Shown here: piece after piece, positions 60,577 through 64,000 of the stretch
How positions within the stretch are numbered: position 1 is the first letter of the stretch
How the letters are laid out: each line of letters begins with the position of its first letter
NCBI GenBank assembly: GCA_017410065.1
Contig: JAFQRL010000022.1
Span: forward strand, 1-64,000
Source of the DNA: Clostridia bacterium
GTDB taxonomy: Bacteria > Bacillota > Clostridia > Oscillospirales > CAG-272
Reading direction: 5' to 3'
Length of the DNA stretch: 64,000 nucleotides
The notes under the pieces: generated by a model
Seen by the model: the letters and a program-made list of their open reading frames with translations, nothing else
Database searches by the model: none
What the model was told of the DNA's origin: nothing
Translations under genes and position numbers: made by a program

Positions 60577-61056
60577 TTATTCCGCCGCAACTTCCTCGGC
60601 AGGGGCGAGGGCGGGTGCTTTTTTGCTCCATTTGAAGGTGAGAATATTGAGCACCACGGTTGCCGCCGTGACAAGGGTGAGCGCAATGGCGATGAAGAAG
60701 AAGCCCGAGTTGCCCGAGGACAGCAAGAGGATCAGGTTTATCACCAGAAGTATTGAGCCGATCACAACGCAGGCGATATCAAATCCGCGCTTCTTGGTGA
60801 GAATTCTCACAAGCTTCAGCACGAACGGAATAAGCGCGATGACCGAATACGCGATGGCAGCAATCATAATTATCATCAAAAGAACGGTTCCGAGAGCTGC
60901 GCCGAGAGCTGTGCCAAGGCCCTCCGTGCCCTCTGCGGGCTTAACGTTCTTGAGGTCGTTCACACCTATGTAGCAGGAGATAGCAAGGATAGCACCGAAA
61001 GCAAGCGACAGCCCGTGGCAAACGAGAGAAATTATGTTTAAAAGCTTAGTTTTCAT
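60577..61056 (-). CDS. Four-helix membrane protein, unknown function
   Basis: The 159-residue protein has four hydrophobic helices (about 8-28, 48-72, 80-118 in two passes) and a C-terminal tail APALAPAEEVAAE. No family is recognised. It is monocistronic, with a near-consensus promoter and GAAAGGAG before the ATG. Confidence 0.65.
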   Translation of the reverse strand: MKTKLLNIISLVCHGLSLAFGAILAISCYIGVNDLKNVKPAEGTEGLGTALGAALGTVLLMIIMIAAIAYSVIALIPFVLKLVRILTKKRGFDIACVVIGSILLVINLILLLSSGNSGFFFIAIALTLVTAATVVLNILTFKWSKKAPALAPAEEVAAE

Positions 61057-61091
61057 ATTGTTGTCTCCTTTCTTTGTTTTTCTGTAATTTT

Positions 61092-61120
61092 ATTATACAG
61101 GAAAACGAGCCCTATGTCAA
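61092..61120 (-). promoter_or_regulatory. Near-consensus promoter of the four-helix protein
   Basis: TTGACA (61115-61120) and TATAAT (61092-61097, preceded by TG) on the minus strand match consensus exactly with a 17-bp spacer. The upstream gene on this strand (the APH-like kinase) ends at 61158, so this is an independent start. Confidence 0.85.
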
Positions 61121-61157
61121 TAGAAATTTGTATAAATCCAAATTTCGGGCATTTGCG

Positions 61158-61946
61158 CTATCCGAAAACCTCTGCCGCCGCAACGACATCGAGCAGGTCG
61201 GGGTCGATCTTATCTCTGCCGTAGGCATCGAAGAACAGGTCGCGGTATTTATCCGTGCCGAGATTGAAGCCGAGAGTCCACGCACCCCAGAAAAGGTCTA
61301 CGTGCCTGTCTCCGACACCGCCCGCACCGAGGTCGATAAAGCCCGAAAGCCTCCAGTCGTCAAGCATAATATTCGGGAGGCAATAGTCGCCGTGAAGAAG
61401 GGTGTCGCTCGCGAAAAGGTGCTTGCCCTCGCGGAGAACGGCGATCGCATCCTCTGCCGAGCGATAGCCAAAGCTATCGGGAAAATGGGAGCTGTCGTAA
61501 TTTCCCGTGCGGTAGTTTTCCTCGGCTAAAGCCACGTACTCCTGCATTTTATTCTGCACAGGACAGGACGAGGCGTCAAGCTCGTGAAGAGCGCGCAAGG
61601 ACGAGCCGATAAGCTTCGCCAGCCGCTCGGGCTCGGAGAGATAGCTTGAGTGGGTGCAGTCCTCGCCGCGGACAGCCCTTGTGAGCAGCCAGTCGAATTC
61701 ACCAAGGGTGGCATATTCAAGCACCTCTGTGCCAAGCCCGATGGAATGGTAATAGCGCGTCACCGCGCACTCGCGCTCAAGGCTCCCCCGCCCCGCGCGC
61801 TTAAGATAAAATCCGCCGTCCCTATCAAGAAAATACACCCTCGCCTCGGGCGAGCAGGAGCTGTCGTACAACGTCGCCCCGTCCACAAACCTTTTCGCAA
61901 ACGCGGGTAGCGTGTCACGAATTTCGGGTATTAGAGTTCTTTTCAC
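61158..61946 (-). CDS. Aminoglycoside 3'-phosphotransferase-like kinase
   Basis: The 262-residue protein starts with GTG at 61946 (GGAGAGG upstream). It resembles APH(3') enzymes: LLHGDYCLPNIMLDD is the Brenner motif with catalytic Asp and Asn, LSGFIDLGAGGVGDRHVDL the metal-binding Asp, and DKYRDLFFDAYG matches the conserved C-terminus. Such enzymes phosphorylate kanamycin/neomycin-type drugs. A housekeeping kinase of the same fold is possible, so a resistance function is not proven. No resistance island or mobile element flanks it. Confidence 0.75.
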   Translation of the reverse strand: MKRTLIPEIRDTLPAFAKRFVDGATLYDSSCSPEARVYFLDRDGGFYLKRAGRGSLERECAVTRYYHSIGLGTEVLEYATLGEFDWLLTRAVRGEDCTHSSYLSEPERLAKLIGSSLRALHELDASSCPVQNKMQEYVALAEENYRTGNYDSSHFPDSFGYRSAEDAIAVLREGKHLFASDTLLHGDYCLPNIMLDDWRLSGFIDLGAGGVGDRHVDLFWGAWTLGFNLGTDKYRDLFFDAYGRDKIDPDLLDVVAAAEVFG

Positions 61947-61988
61947 AGGCTTCCCTCTCCTTTCGTTGACTAAATACTGTCTGATGCT

Positions 61989-62975
61989 TTAAAGCTGCTT
62001 TGTATATCTGCACTCGGGATAATTAGGGCAACCAAGGAAGTCGCCGTATTTACCCTTGCGCTTGCGAAGCGGTGCACCGCATTTCGGGCAATAGCCGTTA
62101 TTTTCTTCGCCCTTGGCACCTTTGTATACAGCATACGACTCTACGGTATTAGACTTTTCCATATTACATTGATAACACAGGGTTTGGAGATTATCGTATG
62201 TACTTTTACCGCCCTTTGAAATAGGATAAATATGGTCTATTTCAAGAATACGTCTGCCGTTATCGCGCCTTCCGCACTTTCTGCATCTGTAACCGTCGCG
62301 TTGGTAAATTGCAAATCGCATTTTATTGGATACCCTTCCTCGCTCAACGCGGCAGATGGCATCCCATATCTCTGGATCTAAATAGAAGTCTCCCGACTTA
62401 TGCCCAAGCCTTTCGATCACTTCCTTGATTTCTTCCTCGTCAAAACGCTCTCCTGTGCTAGTCACAACAGACCCGTTTATTTTCGTCAAAGTAAGAAATA
62501 CATCAATAAAAAATTCCGTTTGAGGGTACTGCTTAATCCTTTTTAATTGCTTGATCTCCGTTTTCTTCAGCTTGGATACACTTCTCAAAAGCTCCGCTTC
62601 ACCAAAATCTCCCGTAACACATCTTCTTAATATTTCATTTTGATATTTTTCGTAAATAAATCTATTTGACGACGCTGCCTTGATATTTTCCATAGCTTCT
62701 TTTTTGTGATATGCAAGCTGATATATAAGATAATCCTGGTGAGAGATGCTCAAATAGAAGTCTTTATTGTCATAGCTATGGCTAAACTCCATCGGAGAAA
62801 TATCTTTGAACTCGTATTTTTCATTTATTTCGTCAAGTATACTAATCGCGCGGCTATGCTTTAAAACAAAATCCTTGTATATGTACCCTCTTATTAAAAA
62901 TGCGATTATTATAGCCGCAACCACGCAGATCGATATACCGAAGCACAAAGCAAAAACCTTTAATTGATATTCCAT
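61989..62975 (-). CDS. Membrane-tethered HNH endonuclease-like protein with topoisomerase zinc ribbon
   Basis: The 328-residue protein has one N-terminal transmembrane helix (about 7-30), a helical middle region (about 35-215), an HNH domain (about 220-285; CRKCGRRDNGRRILEIDHIYPISKGG, LCYQCNMEKSN) and a C-terminal zf-C4 topoisomerase-type ribbon (CPKCGAPLRKRKGKYGDFLGC, PNYPECRYTK). The HNH residues look intact. DNA cleavage or binding at the membrane is suggested. The combination resembles defence or DNA-uptake proteins more than housekeeping enzymes, but no partner gene is visible. Confidence 0.75.
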   Translation of the reverse strand: MEYQLKVFALCFGISICVVAAIIIAFLIRGYIYKDFVLKHSRAISILDEINEKYEFKDISPMEFSHSYDNKDFYLSISHQDYLIYQLAYHKKEAMENIKAASSNRFIYEKYQNEILRRCVTGDFGEAELLRSVSKLKKTEIKQLKRIKQYPQTEFFIDVFLTLTKINGSVVTSTGERFDEEEIKEVIERLGHKSGDFYLDPEIWDAICRVERGRVSNKMRFAIYQRDGYRCRKCGRRDNGRRILEIDHIYPISKGGKSTYDNLQTLCYQCNMEKSNTVESYAVYKGAKGEENNGYCPKCGAPLRKRKGKYGDFLGCPNYPECRYTKQL

Positions 62976-63032
62976 AATTTAACTCCGCTTAAGTCAAAAA
63001 TGCCCTAAAGATATCTATAATCCGATGGGACA

Positions 63033-64000
63033 TCACTCCTGCTCCTCGGCAGGGTTCATCTCGACTATATACTCCGCCAGCTTATCGGGGAAATTGACGG
63101 TCATACCGTCGGCACCCATATCGTAAACCGAGCGCATGATCTCCTCGTCACGAACGCCAAAGGCGCGGACGTCTATGCCCGCTCTGTGGAAGGCGGCAAG
63201 CCTCTCGGGAGTGATCTCGGATGCCTTCGGGCAGATCTGATCGATCTCAAGCTCGGTTAGCTTGGCAATAAGCTCCTCGTCCATACTGTGGGAAAGATAG
63301 CCGATCCTTATATTGTGATCGATCGCCTTTATCTTCTTTATTCTTTCAAGCTCAAAGGCGGTAACGATGCACTTTTTCCGAACGTCGTGCTTTGAGATAA
63401 GAGCGGCTACCTCTGCCTCGATGCCGTCCTCCTTAAGCTCAATTGCAAGAATTATCTCCTCGTCCCTGAAGCGCGCGAGAAATTCATCAAGCGTGGGTAT
63501 TTTGTCGCTGCGATCACCGCATTTCACGGTAAATCCGCAGAGCTGCTCATAGGTATAGTCGGAGACCGAGCCCGTCTCGCCCGTTACTCTCTCAAGGGTG
63601 CTGTCGTGGAAAAGAACGAGCACGCCGTCCTTGGTTTTACGCACGTCGGTCTCAATGCCGTTTGCGCCCATTTTAAGTCCTGCCTCAAAGGCAAACATCG
63701 TGTTTTCGGGATAGTATGCCGAAGCTCCTCTGTGAGCATAGTTGAGAAACAGCTTACGGCTCTCCTCTCCCATAACTCTTTCGAGAGATGACTTAAGGCT
63801 CAAAAGGTATTTTGCCCACTCCGCGGGATAGATAAAGGGGTTTTTCTCGGCAGTTGCCATCTTCTCGTATTTCTGTATGGTCTTATTCTGCCAGCTGTGA
63901 TTTCCTATCATCACGTCAACAGGCTCCTCTAAAAGCCGCTCAATGCTGTCGAAGAAAAGACCGCGGCAAAGGTAGGGCACCTCGTTCTTGTGCATATACG
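63033..64000 (-). CDS. Glycerophosphodiester phosphodiesterase fused to a metallo-hydrolase tail (5' end outside the window)
   Basis: The reading frame runs off the right edge, so only the C-terminal part (about 320 residues) is visible. Residues from about 84 on form a GDPD barrel: NYAHRGASAYYPENTMFAFE, GIETDVRKTKDGVLVLFHD, KIPTLDEFLARF and AIELKE, with metal Glu/Asp and catalytic His residues present. The preceding segment (PVDVMIGNHSWQNKTIQKYE, NPFIYPAEWAKYLLSL) looks like the end of a metallo-beta-lactamase-fold hydrolase. The fused protein could link two phosphodiester hydrolysis steps. The first domain needs the missing sequence for confirmation. Confidence 0.75.
   Translation of the reverse strand, partial: YMHKNEVPYLCRGLFFDSIERLLEEPVDVMIGNHSWQNKTIQKYEKMATAEKNPFIYPAEWAKYLLSLKSSLERVMGEESRKLFLNYAHRGASAYYPENTMFAFEAGLKMGANGIETDVRKTKDGVLVLFHDSTLERVTGETGSVSDYTYEQLCGFTVKCGDRSDKIPTLDEFLARFRDEEIILAIELKEDGIEAEVAALISKHDVRKKCIVTAFELERIKKIKAIDHNIRIGYLSHSMDEELIAKLTELEIDQICPKASEITPERLAAFHRAGIDVRAFGVRDEEIMRSVYDMGADGMTVNFPDKLAEYIVEMNPAEEQE

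Noticed and set aside
1-64000. tRNA, rRNA or prophage genes
   Set aside because: No cloverleaf, rRNA core sequence, integrase, terminase or capsid gene was recognised on either strand.

Overview
The window looks like a chromosomal segment of a spore-forming, low-to-medium G+C Gram-positive bacterium of class Clostridia, probably gut-associated. The basis is an intact Firmicutes-type S10-spc-alpha ribosomal operon, zinc-binding (Cys-containing) forms of S4, S14 and L36, the forespore sigma factor SigG, a SleB-type wall hydrolase, a LysM/SPOCS (DUF3794) protein, and many glycan-related enzymes. No rRNA, tRNA, CRISPR array, transposase or prophage block was recognised. Almost every promoter I could place has sigma-A-like boxes separated by exactly 17 bp, often with a TG extension before the -10 box.

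Layout. 1-5.7 kb: two large secreted paralogues (minus strand) with a shared N-terminal module and LamG-like beta-sandwich regions. With them lie two short genes, one in the operon and one divergent, whose 41- and 43-residue products share a nearly identical C-terminus; this is the strongest candidate for an undescribed system. 5.8-15.2 kb: sigG, a palindrome cluster, a deacetylase-like lipoprotein, a phosphoribosyltransferase, a SleB-type hydrolase, a response regulator/histidine kinase/membrane protein operon and a small lipoprotein. 15.3-23.2 kb: a sugar locus (Gfo/Idh/MocA oxidoreductase, two tandem DUF4838 proteins, PIG-L deacetylase, NagB-like protein) divergent from an AraC regulator. 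23.3-39.3 kb: the complete ribosomal operon from rpsJ to rplQ including secY, adk, map, infA and rpoA, behind a 255-nt structured leader. 39.6-43.3 kb: a membrane protein overlapping polA. 43.6-48 kb: SPOCS-LysM protein, zinc-ribbon membrane protein, GH20-like hydrolase and a convergent AraC regulator. 48.3-51.1 kb: Lrp regulator, M20 amidohydrolase and aminotransferase operon. 51.15-52.5 kb: a Fic-fold gene between two 39-bp hairpins that are exact reverse complements of each other, then a small hairpin array. 52.5-64 kb: typA, a serC homologue that lacks its PLP lysine, a DUF4830 protein, a Sm_multidrug_ex protein with an acidic insertion, a GH88 hydrolase, a MATE exporter, an APH(3')-like kinase, a membrane-tethered HNH protein, and a GDPD domain fused to what looks like the end of a metallo-beta-lactamase-fold domain, cut by the window edge.

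How the parts fit. The sugar locus (deacetylase, NagB-like protein, oxidoreductase, DUF4838 pair) reads as intracellular breakdown of an N-acetylated or uronic-acid-containing glycan. The GH20-like, GH88 and AraC genes elsewhere support a glycan-foraging lifestyle. SigG, SPOCS-LysM and SleB support endospore formation. Features that depart from family norms are the missing PLP lysine in the SerC homologue, the replaced catalytic aspartate in the NagB-like protein, the Fic motif without its histidine, and the conserved peptide pair.
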